Assembly (NCBI GenBank): GCA_022494885.1
Contig: JAGVSM010002394.1
Coordinates: 38,565 to 102,564, forward strand
From: Micrasema longulum
Lineage: Eukaryota > Arthropoda > Insecta > Trichoptera > Brachycentridae
Direction of reading: 5' to 3'
Length of the DNA: 64,000 nt
The notes under the pieces are model-generated. The model was given only the letters and a program-made list of their open reading frames with translations, was not told the origin of the DNA and ran no database searches. This document shows, one piece after another, positions 1-9,450 of this stretch. Position 1 is the stretch's first letter, and each line of letters opens with the position of its first letter. The position numbers were made by a program, and so were the translations under genes.

Positions 1-47
1 GTAGTAGGCGCCACATTCAACAGTATGAAGGCTGTCTGGAGATCGGA

Positions 48-763
48 TATTTATTTAACTTTTTTTACCTAAGGTTGTTTGTACATTGGCGTGCTTATTG
101 CCAAATGGCAATTTCTTCCAACCAACCAATAAAATAAAAGTTTTATTTTTATAATTCGAGTTACAAAACATATTCAATAGAAGATAGTGATTAAAAAGCT
201 AAAGATATATTAAAATATAAATAAACGCATTTGTTTATAAATTACCTTAAATCAAAACTATTACTCAATAGGAAAATTAAAAAATGAGGATAGTGGAAAG
301 GAGGAGATTTTAAGGAAGAGAAAGGAGATGTTTCTTCAGGCGTGATTTAAACAGAGACAATGTAGTAACATCTTTGATGGTGGATGGGAGATGATTCCAC
401 AGTCGAGCCGCATGGACACTATATGAGTTAGAGAAGAAAGGAGAATGCTTTGAGAATCAGAACGAAGAGGTAAACCATGAACTGATAAGCGTTGAAATTT
501 TTCACGCAGGTATTTTGGAGCGTTAGGACTATGAATCCGTGAAAACCAAATGCCGCCTATTAACGCCTGCATAGCACCTATTCTTCTCTGCGGAGGCGAA
601 TCGTGACACCTTACTAGGGCCCAAAACAGCAAAATACTGAGTTTTGAGAATTGGTGTCTCAGAAAAATCTTAGGTGTGCGATAGTTTGATTTTGTGCGGA
701 GTGAAGTAATAAGAGAACGGACGCAGAAAACTCCGGTAACAACTGTCATCAAGCGGAGGTGAT
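48..763 (-). mobile_element. LINE-B 3' fragment (L2/CR1-type RT C-terminus and 3' UTR)
   Basis: On the minus strand, broken frames between about 336 and 752 give residues typical of the region after the RT domain (LREKFQRLSVHGLPLRS, then in another frame the AAxxWNHLPSTIKDV-type ending). The 3' UTR runs left to about 48 and contains GGTTGGTTGGAAG followed by the hairpin TTGCCATTTGGCAA. The same 3' end occurs at 28.3-28.8 kb and 56.6-56.9 kb. The copy is 5'-truncated and frameshifted, so it is a dead insertion. Confidence 0.75.
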
Positions 764-985
764 ACGGTCGGCTTGGCCGTTTACTGCGGATGCTTCCTGA
801 GAGCCTTAACCACGCTTGCCTACTTTACAAGGCATCAGGTTCTCGACGTCCTGGACGTCCACTGCTGTTTGTTGGCAGTTTATGTCAGCTTCGGGACGAG
901 AACATGGCTTGGGAGAACGCATATTAGCCGATAGAGATGCATGGAATCTCTTTGTGGATACCATATGCTCCAACTAGGGAGCTGA
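764..985 (+). pseudogene. RTE-like LINE C-terminal fragment
   Basis: The plus strand reads GRLLRMLPESL, then a GSRRPGRP motif, then (after frameshifts) MAWENA and LADRDAWNLFVDTIC before a stop. The GRPR and RDAW blocks are the usual extreme C-terminus of RTE-type and related insect LINE polymerases. At least two frameshifts are needed, so it is a decayed fragment. It abuts LINE-B at 763. Confidence 0.6.
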
Positions 986-1065
986 CATGGATTGATGATG
1001 ATGATGAATTACTTGATTTTTTATTGTTTACTCAAATATTTGAATTTTCAGACCATTTCCTAAAA

Positions 1066-1173
1066 GTCGTAAATAACTTGTGCTGGAAAAATGGAAATCA
1101 AGTTGTGGTCGAGGGGGATTTGAACCTCTGACCCGCGAGTCCACAATACTACCACGGGACCACAACCCGGCTG
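1066..1173 (-). mobile_element. tRNA-derived SINE (SINE-1) fragment
   Basis: The reverse complement starts GGGTTGTGGTCC and carries an A-box-like segment and an RNA polymerase III B box (GGTTCAAATCC), followed by the same tail as the copies at 38.5 and 42.2 kb (GTAAATAACT in reverse orientation). It is a SINE head derived from a tRNA, not a functional tRNA gene, because no acceptor stem forms. Confidence 0.7.
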
Positions 1174-1489
1174 TTATATATATTTTTAATATTATTATTT
1201 GTTTATGTAATTAATATTTAAATAAGGGGCTGTCCTCTTCTTAATTTACATTTAAACAAAATTGAAATGTTATTATCTAAATCTATGAGTTTTTCCTTTC
1301 TCCTTCTTTCCTTTCCATCCCCCTTCTTTTTTTAATAATACAGCGTAGATTTATAAAATATTCTTGCTCTCTGTAGGAATATATTAATAAAATAAAACAA
1401 CAATTAAAAAGTATCAATTTAAATTGGTCCATTTTTCCTCTCGTTTGAAAACTTGTGTTAAAATATATTTTTCTTTCTTTTCAGGTATT

Positions 1490-1556
1490 GCAATTCTTCA
1501 GTTTGACTAACGTATTTGGAGCTTTCATCTCTTCGTCAGGACAATACTTAATTATT
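1490..1556 (-). ncRNA. degenerate hammerhead-ribozyme-like motif (Penelope-like LTR remnant?)
   Basis: The minus strand shows CTGACGA, then an AGAG...CTC mini-stem, then AAAT where GAAA is expected. It resembles motifs at 17.45, 48.07 and 52.43 kb. The spacing fits the hammerhead core (CUGANGA, stem II, GAAA), but the second core strand is mutated and stem I is not evident. Treat as a relic. Confidence 0.3.
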
Positions 1557-1724
1557 TTTAAATCGACTTCTTCACAAAAAGTTATCACCAGGTAAGTGCA
1601 TATTATTATATTATAAGGGTCCACATTAGAACGCCCATGATTGTTGAAGCTCCTGGTTAGATTTTCGGCAAGATTGACAAGAAAAAATATTTTAAAAGTG
1701 GTTATTCATAAGCACATTGTAAAA

Positions 1725-1875
1725 AACTAGCTTTTACCCGCGGCTACGCTCGCGTGTAGTAAGTTTGAAAACAATTATTTTTTTCGTTAAGCAATAAGAA
1801 TATTCCCGATAGAATGATATATTTTTTTCGAATTAAAAAGTAGCCTGTGTCGATTGCCGGTCCGGAAAATATGAT
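1725..1875 (+). repeat. fragment of a widespread arthropod interspersed repeat
   Basis: The block begins ACTAGCTTTTACCCGCGGC and continues with CCCGATAGAAT and AAAAAGTAGCCTGTGT. I recognise these as parts of a repeat seen across many arthropod genomes. A related block lies at 42.88-43.01 kb. No coding potential. Confidence 0.5.
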
Positions 1876-1971
1876 GATCCGTTTGTCTATGCGACTAAGC
1901 ATCGTTATACGATTTAAAAACAAGATGTGTTTGACATAATATATTAAATTGTAATATTTAAATTTTAAAAA

Positions 1972-2048
1972 TATGATCAACTCCTGGAAGAAAATCCAGC
2001 CAGTCTGCAAGCATTTGGACATACTCAAAACATTGTTCAATAAATTGT
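1972..2048 (-). repeat. FB-A terminal (X-end) fragment
   Basis: Contains the reverse complement of TGTCCAAATGCTTGCAGAC and ends CAAAACATTGT, the X terminus of the FB family defined by the copies at 9.1 and 44.6 kb. Only the terminal 75 bp are present. Confidence 0.7.
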
Positions 2049-2209
2049 CGACCATTACTCCATTTTATTCGATGGTACGTCACGTTTGTTGTGATGTTGT
2101 ATTTGTTGTTAATTGAGATATCTCCATTTGCCATCTTTAGAAATTGTATAAAAAACGTAACATAAAGTGACACGGCTAATATTCTCAAATGCTATTTAAC
2201 AAAGACGTA

Positions 2210-3598
2210 GGGTCAAAGCACCAATGAATGACCGTTTGAGGTTCAGCTTGTAGTGAAATCCACATTAAAGGTATAAATTTCATTATTTAAGCGTACAAAA
2301 TAAAAGAAAACAATAAAAAACACATTAATTTTTCTAAGTACTTTTACTTTTTTTTTGAAATACGAGTATTACAATTATAATTAATATTACTCTACTATAA
2401 AAAAATAGCAGAATCACTAGTGAATGACCACTACTATCCCGGTAAAAATAATACACAGATTTAGTTACATCATAACATTATAAAACACCCTAACACATTA
2501 GAATATGGATATAATCAAAGAATTGTAAGAAAAAGCATCAAATAAAACACTTACCACACCTTTCCTTATAAAAACGCTATTAATCTCAGAACAATAACGG
2601 GAAGACGCAATATTACCTTTTGATGACTCACAGTTCAAAACTGATAATATTTGTCTGATTTATATAGCGCCATTTTTGTAAAAATTCACCTCAAGGGCGC
2701 TTTACAATTGTATACCTAAACTTACATTCTAACTAAACTTAAGTGATATATTATGTTTCCTGATTTAAAATTGAGGGTATGATAATCTAAAGAAGTGGGA
2801 TTTTAGTTGAGATCTGAACTGACTGGGACTGTCGATGATTCGTAAGTTTGAAGGCAATTGTTTTCAGGCAGAAGGGCCGAAGGCGGCAAAAGCACGATCT
2901 CCAAATCTACTGTTTGGGAAGCGCCGGATTTCGACAAGTTTTCCTCTTCCTGAATCGAATGCTGACCTAAGAGTAGATTTTCTTTGACATGTATTTTCCC
3001 TAATACAAAGGTCCGATAGGTATTTTGGAGCCATTTCATGAAGGGATTTGAATACTGTTCAGCACAGCTTGTTTATTATTCTCTCTGAGCTTTTTAACCA
3101 GTGCAAATTTCGAAGATGTTGTGAGATGTGAGAATATTTTTCACTCCCGTAATAAGGCTTGCTGCTGCATTGAAAACAGATTGAAGTTTATTAGTTTGAT
3201 ATTTTAGGAGATTTGCGTGTATTTAATTACTGTAATCTAGACGCGAAACGACATAAGCATTTTCAAGAGCTTTAGTTGCATCTATAGGAATATTTTTCAT
3301 GCGCAGATTTGATCTGTCGGAGATGGAAGAAACCAGCACTTACCGTTTTATTGACCTGAGAATGAAGAGAAAGATCTGAATCTAAATGAATACCCAGTAG
3401 TTTAACATTTGTACTAGGGGTAAGATCACAGCCTGTGATTGAAATTGGAGATTGGTCTAAAAGGTGTCCGCCTACTGCTTTTGTCATAGTTTCTAGTAAA
3501 GTTTTTTGACTGGACACATGTAGCAATTCTTATTATATTGTGTTTTATTGACCAATGGTCATTTACTGGGGGGTGTCCATTTACTGGTGCTTTGACCC
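2210..3598. mobile_element. TA-flanked TIR DNA element, copy 1 (non-autonomous)
   Basis: The left end GGGTCAAAGCACCA and its inverse at the right end are directly flanked by TA on both sides (2208-2209, 3599-3600). This fits the TA target of the Tc1/mariner superfamily. Motifs related to AGTAAATGACC recur just inside each end. A second copy in the opposite orientation is at 48418-49668. About 570 bp belong to this element; the rest is an inserted LINE-E. I see no transposase. Confidence 0.75.
2647..3462 (-). mobile_element. LINE-E (L2-like) 3' fragment nested in TIR element
   Basis: On the minus strand the RT C-terminal region reads LLGIHLDSDLSLHSQVNKTV then HLRQI, followed in broken frames by the FGxxAPxxWNxLP-type block and SQFRSQLKSHFF. 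The 3' UTR holds the hairpin AAAGCGCC...GGCGCTTT and ends in an ATTATT tail. Comparison with the empty site in the second TIR-element copy gives the insertion edges to within a few bases. Confidence 0.8.
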
Positions 3599-3894
3599 TA
3601 CCATATTTGGCAGTTTGTAGATCTCATCGAGACGAATCCTGTGATATATACCGGGTGGCCGGAGAAGTGACGTCCAAAGGTAAAATGTAGGTGCCTGTTA
3701 ACGAAAATGCGGACTGTAAATGAAAAACGAATTTAATTCAGTTTTGTGATTTGGAAATATTTGCAGAAAGAATAGGAATATGGAATGGATACCTACCTTT
3801 AATATTCATTATTATTATTTATTTATAAATTTATTGCAGAAAAAATAATATACATACTTAATAACAAGGAATCTATGTATATATATTTTTTTAA

Positions 3895-4407
3895 AGTTTT
3901 ATTCATTTTAACAAATAAGTAACATACATAATTGTATTTTTGCTCCCGCAAAGCCGAAGCTTGTCTGCGGGTTACATTACATTTTTTTTTAAATTTATAA
4001 GTAAGTACATAGTTTAATAATAATTAAAGAATAAAATATATTCATGCACTTAAGTTTCACTTGCTGTTTAATAATTTTTTGACTATTTTTTTTAATGAAA
4101 TTAAGTTTTTTTCTTCACGATTTTTAGCTGGTAATTAATTGTACAGTTTTGGTACTACACTACCCATTGTTCTGTCACCATACTAGTTTTTCTGTCGTGG
4201 TACCATCAGCTGCTGTGCCGATACTTGTCGGGTCATGATCTGGTGGTTTATTTTGGATTTAAAATTGCAATCGAGGAAGTGATCTGTCATTATCTTATAT
4301 TGACACTGTTTGTTAATTGGCAAAACGTTAACAAAAACAAATAATATTTTATTGTTGTCTTTTGCCTCATTCTTTATTTTTACAGGTACGATAATTTTTA
4401 AAATTAA
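3895..4407 (-). mobile_element. LINE-K 3' end, copy 1
   Basis: The minus strand encodes the LINE C-terminus YGDRTMGSVVPKLYN, one stop, then LPAKNREEKNL and KKIVKKLLNSK before the terminator. The 3' UTR contains the hairpin CCCGCA...TGCGGG. A second copy with the same edges is at 14258-14782. The protein end is of the CR1/L2 type (W/Y-N-x-LP followed by a charged helix). Confidence 0.65.
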
Positions 4408-4744
4408 ATAAAAACCAATTCATGTAAAATGAAAACGGAGTGTTCTCTGTTTATGATAGTCTCCATCTAACATGGCACAGCCTGTTTTAAGATGGAGATT
4501 TTCTATCTTTAGAGCATAAGTAGTCCTATACTAATAAAGCTATAACATAAAAAACAATAAAAAATATATGTGCTAAGAATACAAGTTACTTAAACATAAA
4601 TAATATGGTATAATACATAATCAAACAAATATAAAGCAATTAAATTCATAAAAATATAAATAATATGTATACCAATTATATAAAGTAATATGATCTGAAT
4701 GTACTTCAATTTCTGGCAAAGGATGACAAAATTAAATATAAAAT
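4408..4744. other. AT-rich spacer with a short dispersed repeat
   Basis: No gene seen. Positions 4436-4500 (GTTCTCTG...AAGATGGAGATTTT) recur at 12024-12092, so a short repeat of unknown type is present. Confidence 0.4.
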
Positions 4745-4975
4745 GTAGCAATATTTTCAACGACGCTCTACGAATCCAACCACTTTTTTCCGATTTTTTT
4801 ATGAAGTCAAAAATGTTGTTTGGTTTTTGTTTTAAATCCGAATATTCTAATCTTGAATTTCTTCTATCTTGATGTTGGGTAGGTAGGGACCATAAGGATG
4901 GGTCAGGAGAAGGATGGGAAGAAAGGTAATCGGCCAGGAATAGTATCGATAAATGCTGTTATTTACTTATCAGTG
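4745..4975. repeat. unclassified dispersed repeat, copy 1
   Basis: About 230 bp, from TTTTCAACGACGC to ATCGATAAATGCTGTTATTT, matches 30715-30950 in the same orientation with scattered substitutions. No open frame or recognisable termini. Confidence 0.65.
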
Positions 4976-5066
4976 CCTTATATTGAGGGTCATCCGAATC
5001 ACCCCCATGTATGTACTGCGATTTTGCGTTGTTTTTGAGTGAATTTTTTGATCTTATTTTTTCTTA

Positions 5067-5300
5067 AACATTTTACAACAGAGATGAAGAACATTTAAGA
5101 AAAGGGAATATAGAAGTCCAGGCATCTAAAGGGCTTATTACCTGTCAATGGCTGGTTTAAGTGGCCACTTTACACACTGTGTAACATTCACCATTCTGCC
5201 TATATTTGAACATCTATATTCCTTCAATTCTTTCATCTGTTGATGTTTGTGAAGTTAAAGAGCTGAAACCTTTATTTATGCGGGTGAGATTCATCTTTTT
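5067..5300 (+). repeat. FB-B fragment
   Basis: Starts TTACAACAGAGATGAAG and runs through the conserved core (GGCTGGTTTAAGTGGCC, CATTCACCATTCTGCC) to GTGAGATTCATC. It is subfamily B, with TTCAATTCTTTCATC where A has TCAACTCTTCCATC. Confidence 0.75.
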
Positions 5301-6006
5301 TACGATTTTTTCGGTGGCTTTCTCCATGTTTTCGCTTACACTGACAGTAGTCTTGATTTGACTTTGACGTTCGTTTGTGTTGTTATAAAACTTACTGCGC
5401 ACGCGCACATATCAGTGTTGACTGTTTAAAAAAATAAGCATGAAATAACCTGTGAATTGTTATTTAGGTAACAAATATTTTTATGAGTGAGTTCTTTTTT
5501 AAATCGGTTATAAATAGTTAAACTGAGTATAGTTATTTCTTAATATAAACCTTGTATAAGGAAATCTAATAAGTAAGGCCCAATGACTAATTATTTTGAA
5601 TATAAATTTTATATTGAAAACAACATGGCGTTTCGTCAGAGAATTAATTACCTTTTTAAATCGGTTTTACATTGTTTTCTAATGTTGATGAATTGCCGGT
5701 CTCTGTTGAGATATATCTATCGTAATTTATGGCGTTTTCACCCTTATCAGCCCCCCCCCCCCGTCTTTCCTCTGATCTCTGCGTGCGTCAGACCTCAATA
5801 TGTACGAGTATGGACAGGTATCTTCAAGGGGTATTCCGACTGAAATTCTACCCCTAAATATTCCAAAGGTGGTCGGAATTTCACTAAAATTGGTTCGTAG
5901 TTAACCAATAAATCCGCTTTTCTCCCCCCCGGCATAACGGCCCAGAAAACACATGGATTCGGCACGTGTCTCATTATCTACACAATTAAAAAAAAGTAAA
6001 TTTTCA
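5301..6006. other. no recognisable gene
   Basis: AT-rich sequence with a C13-14 run near 5748-5762. Phrases such as GGTCGGAATTTCAC at 5868 and AAATTGGTTCGTAG at 5887 resemble decayed arthropod interspersed repeat. Short frames here show no family features. Confidence 0.4.
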
Positions 6007-6160
6007 ACAACGTTTCGAGTATGTCCAAATGCTTGCAGACATGCTCGATATCCTCCCTAGGGAGTTGCTCATATCTTAATTTGTTGCAACAAAGAAGGAA
6101 AACATTTTTGAGAAGGGCATATGGAAGTCCAGGCAATTACAGGGCTTATGACCTGTCATT
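6007..6160 (+). repeat. FB-A X-end fragment
   Basis: Begins ACAACGTTTCGAG (X terminus), contains TGTCCAAATGCTTGCAGAC and CTCCCTAGGGAGTT, and stops abruptly at ACCTGTCATT, where an AATAATAAT tract starts. Confidence 0.75.
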
Positions 6161-6637
6161 AATAATAATAATAAATTTTTTATTAACCATAATATACAAT
6201 GTCATTTATACAAAAATAATAAGAATGGTATACATAGTTAAATGGCAGACTTATTGTCACTAGCCATTTATTACAGTCTAGACAAAACTAAATAAAAATA
6301 CAACAATGAAAATTAATTTAAAAATAAAAAGTATTAAAATAAATTTTTAAAAATAGAAAACACACAATTAAAACATTCTACAGGATTATGGTGTATAATG
6401 CTTACATTAATTATGTTTAATACATTTTAATTTATTCTTTTGCACCCCCAAATATTCATTTATATAGCAGAAACATTTATTTACTAGAAACACTTTACAG
6501 TTTATTTCCTTTATTTTTTTGAGAGGCTTATGATCATTTTTTTCTGCCATGCATACGGGCCTCTGTGTATAAATGATTGAATGAATTTTTATATTACTTT
6601 TATTCCTAGTGTTATGAAAATGGCTTTTTTCCTGTGT
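6161..6637. other. AT-rich region, probable LINE 3' UTR remnant
   Basis: The AATAATAATAATAAAT tract at the left edge looks like the tail of a minus-strand LINE. No coding block is recognisable before the FB piece at 6638. Confidence 0.35.
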
Positions 6638-6692
6638 ACACACTGTGTAACATTCACCTTTATGTCTATGTTCAAACATCCACATTTCTTCG
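6638..6692 (+). repeat. FB core fragment
   Basis: ACACTGTGTAACATTCACC through AACATCCACATTTC matches the FB core. Neighbouring sequence is not FB, and LINE-B follows directly. Confidence 0.6.
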
Positions 6693-6975
6693 CTCCTATA
6701 TACCTCCGTAAAAAAATTCAACGCGCATCAGTTCATCGTTTACATCTTCCTCTTTCTTCTCTAACTCATATAGTGTCCATGCGGCTCCACTGTGGAGTCA
6801 TCTTCCATCCACCATCAAAGATGTTACTACAGTATCTTGTATCTGTAAATCACGTCTGAAGAAACATCTCCTTTCTCTTCCCTTATGTCTTCTTTCCTCT
6901 TTATTCCCTTTTTCCATTGAGTTATTGTATTGATTTATGGTAATTTATATACAAATACAGTTAATAAGTTTTTTT
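6693..6975 (+). mobile_element. LINE-B 3' fragment
   Basis: Plus-strand frames give Y-LRKKIQRASVHRL, then the block equivalent to AAPLWSHLPSTIKDV with a frameshift, followed by the serine-rich 3' UTR start shared with the copies at 28.4 and 56.6 kb. It lacks the TTGCC hairpin tail, so the 3' end is also truncated. Confidence 0.7.
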
Positions 6976-7445
6976 TTTTGTGATACCGTGTGTGTTGGGT
7001 TTGTTCCGACGTTTTGGCTGCCATTGCAGAAGCCATCTTTAGGGTAAACTGGGTTTTGTAAAAAATAGTATGTGTACTTGTAGTTTGTACCGTTTCGCAG
7101 TCGGCAATAGGCACATTTCTATTAGTTTTTGTAGTATTTAGTACTAGAAACCATTTTGAGTTTAATTTAAGCGTCGTCTTTGTTCATGTTGTTTGGGTGT
7201 CTGTTTATTTCAATGGCCTTTTTTTATAATTTGTGCACTGTAATTACTGGGTTTATTTGAAATTTGAAAAAAATCGGTTCGAAGGCGAAACAATGGCCGT
7301 AGTCTATAAAGTGTTCCGCTTTTGCGGATTTGTCAGGGTGCCCAAGTTTACACGATCTTTTGTGTTCGTCAATCCTTTTCTTTGCTCCACGCCCCGTTTT
7401 TCCTTTGTACACTTTATCACATCCTTAAATTATAAACATAAATAT
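6976..7445 (-). pseudogene. Penelope-like element remnant with GIY-YIG endonuclease C-terminus
   Basis: The minus strand from about 7440 reads CDKVYKGKTGRGAKKRIDEH, then KRSCKLGHPDKSAKAEH and DYGH. This is the GIY-YIG signature found at the C-terminus of Penelope-like reverse transcriptases (Y-x-GKTGR...RxxEH, KSAxAEH, GH). The frame stops at 7224. About 180 bp downstream is a hammerhead-like block (7000-7045). The RT domain is absent, so the copy is 5'-truncated. GIY-YIG fragments also occur in other families, but the KSAxAEH...GH arrangement favours Penelope. Confidence 0.7.
7000..7045 (-). ncRNA. hammerhead-like motif downstream of the Penelope fragment
   Basis: On the minus strand CTAAAGA is followed by a 5-bp stem TGGCT...AGCCA and then AAAA and CGTCGG. 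This fits a decayed hammerhead core (CUGANGA, stem II, GAAA) with one substitution in each core strand. Penelope-like elements are known to carry hammerhead motifs in their terminal repeats, and the position next to the GIY-YIG remnant fits. Confidence 0.4.
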
Positions 7446-8179
7446 AAGAATTCCCAAGGAATTCTTATATTTTGGGTTTAATAAATGTTTTTTTTATTTT
7501 ACCATATTAACCTTGCCCTTACTGTCCTAAAAACTTCCGGGCATTACGGTGCTGTGTAGTCACTACACATGCAAAAAATGAGAGATTTCAAATCGTAAAA
7601 GTGTAATATTCTTCGGCAATAGCCTAAATTATTTATAGTTGAATTAAAAAATGATAATATTTTTAATCTAATTGCTGAAAACATGGGAAAAAAATATTAG
7701 TTCATTCTCTCAGTGCGCGCAAAAGAACCGCTTCCAGCGAAAGCCGAGCAACTACTAACGCATCAAACGAACGTCAGGGAGAAGTACACGAAACTTTGCT
7801 GTCCGCGCGTGTGACGCATAAAAATTATCTTTCTCGCCCCCAAATATACCCGTATTATCGAGAGTGAGACGTAAAGAAGAGTGTGCGATACAATTATATA
7901 TGAGGATTACTATTTTACTACGAACGCAACATGCGACACAACGGTAAACTTTCTGTTGTATTGATATGTATCTCTCCTATGAGCTCCTTCGGGCAGCTTT
8001 TCTCGTTTGACAACGAGCAAATTTTCCGTGTATGTGGGCACTGCCAAGGAGACTTATGTCCTCAGATGCGGTGTGCGGTATGTGGTGGACAAGCTATATT
8101 GATATGTATATGATTTCTCCGATTTTTCGTAAAGGGCTTTTTATGTCCCAATGGGCATGAATTATTTAATAAAAAAAAC
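7446..8179. other. no recognised gene; moderately GC-richer segment 7700-8110
   Basis: A 60-codon frame at 7931-8113 encodes two CxxC-like pairs (CGHC, CAVCGG) but has no family match I can name. A short block near 8040-8070 recurs inverted near 42665-42700 (CTCCTTGGCA in the latter), suggesting a repeat rather than a gene. Confidence 0.35.
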
Positions 8180-8948
8180 GTTTTAACCGAAACGTAAATG
8201 TATAACATCTTAAAAAAAACATTTCGCTATCCAAGTGACTTGCTCTTCAAAGAATTCAGAGTACTGAATATTATTCAACAGTATATATTGAGAACGGTAG
8301 TGGTTACACACATAAAGAGAGACATTTACCCAAGCGTCAACCACAACCATAATACAAGATACTCTAATAGGGATCTGATACTAAGTGAAGGGGTCAACAC
8401 TGTTCTGGCATCGAGACAACACTATTACGTAGGCAAAAAGGTCCATAACCTTTTGCCAGAATCGTGGAAAGATGGGAGTCTTGTCAAGTTACGGAAGGTG
8501 TTGACCTCGCTCTTTCATGACATTGGTCGTAGGGAGTCAGAGAAGTTGATGCATGCCACGGATTGGAGAACCTTACTGGATGTCAAAAATAAAATATAAA
8601 AAAAAATAAGGAATAATGTAAAAAATATATATTTATACATATATAAATTGTCTATGTTTTTATAAATGTATGTACGTGTATGCGCATGGGCGTATGTACG
8701 TGTGTGTGTATGTACATGTGTATATATGTGTATATTTACATATAAATGTGTGTATATATGTGTATGTCTGTATGTATATGAATCAAAATATGTATCCGAA
8801 TAAGTTTAATTTTGTTTGTCTGTGTTCTATATTAATTTGTTAAGTATTATAATATATTAAAATGTAATTGCCTAGCTTGGAACGGGGTATGTACTCTTGT
8901 TAGCTGGGCAAAGTGAATATGGAATTGTATTTTGATAAAGAGTGTGAA

Positions 8949-8979
<31 letters not shown>

Positions 8980-8980
8980 C
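8180..8980 (+). mobile_element. LINE-J 3' end with microsatellite-bearing 3' UTR
   Basis: An open frame at 8198-8599 encodes a LINE RT C-terminal extension (NHNHNTRYSNRDLIL, then YYVGKKVHNLLPESW), similar in layout to LINE-H and to the 26.5 kb fragment. The 3' UTR contains an ATGT/GTAT-rich microsatellite (about 8640-8800), then CTTGGAACGGGGTATG and a (AATA)n tail at 8947-8977. The same 3' UTR, also with a microsatellite, lies inverted at 22.54-22.83 kb. The copy is 5'-truncated. Confidence 0.75.
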
Positions 8981-9076
8981 GAAGGAATACCGAAACAAAA
9001 ATGTTTCTTTGTTATTCTGAACATGTGATTTTCAAATAAAAGTTAATAAAAAAATTAAGTTCCGAATGTTGTAGTG

Positions 9077-9088
9077 ATTCCTGAGAAT
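9077..9088. repeat. target-site duplication, left copy
   Basis: ATTCCTGAGAAT here and again at 10808-10819 exactly brackets the FB composite insertion. Confidence 0.75.
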
Positions 9089-9450
9089 TTAAATTTATTG
9101 CGACAGAGAGGGAAAATATTATTGAGAAGGGAATATGGAAGTCTAGGCATTTACAGGGCTTACGACCTGTAGGCTGGTTTAAGTAGTCACTTTACACACT
9201 GTACAACATTCACCATTCTGCCCATGTTTAAATATCCACATTTGCTCAACTCTTCCATCTGTTGACTTTTGTGAAGTAAAGGAGCTGAAACCTTTATCAT
9301 ACGGGTGACATTTATCCGGCCGAACCAAATCACCTACTAGGCAACGCCGGAAAGTGGGTGGCCACTTAAACCAGCCAATGACAGGTCATTAGCCCTGTAA
9401 ATGCCTAGACTACCATATTCCCTTTTCAATAATGGTTTCCTTCTCTGTTG

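Noticed and set aside
3463..3526. N-terminal residues (MLHVSSQK...) of the minus-strand frame 3272-3526 as RT
   Set aside because: They belong to the TIR element, as shown by the second copy at 48.47 kb.
7931..8113. 60-residue Cys-containing frame as a zinc-finger protein
   Set aside because: Cys spacing fits no known finger, and part of it is repeated inverted near 42.67 kb.
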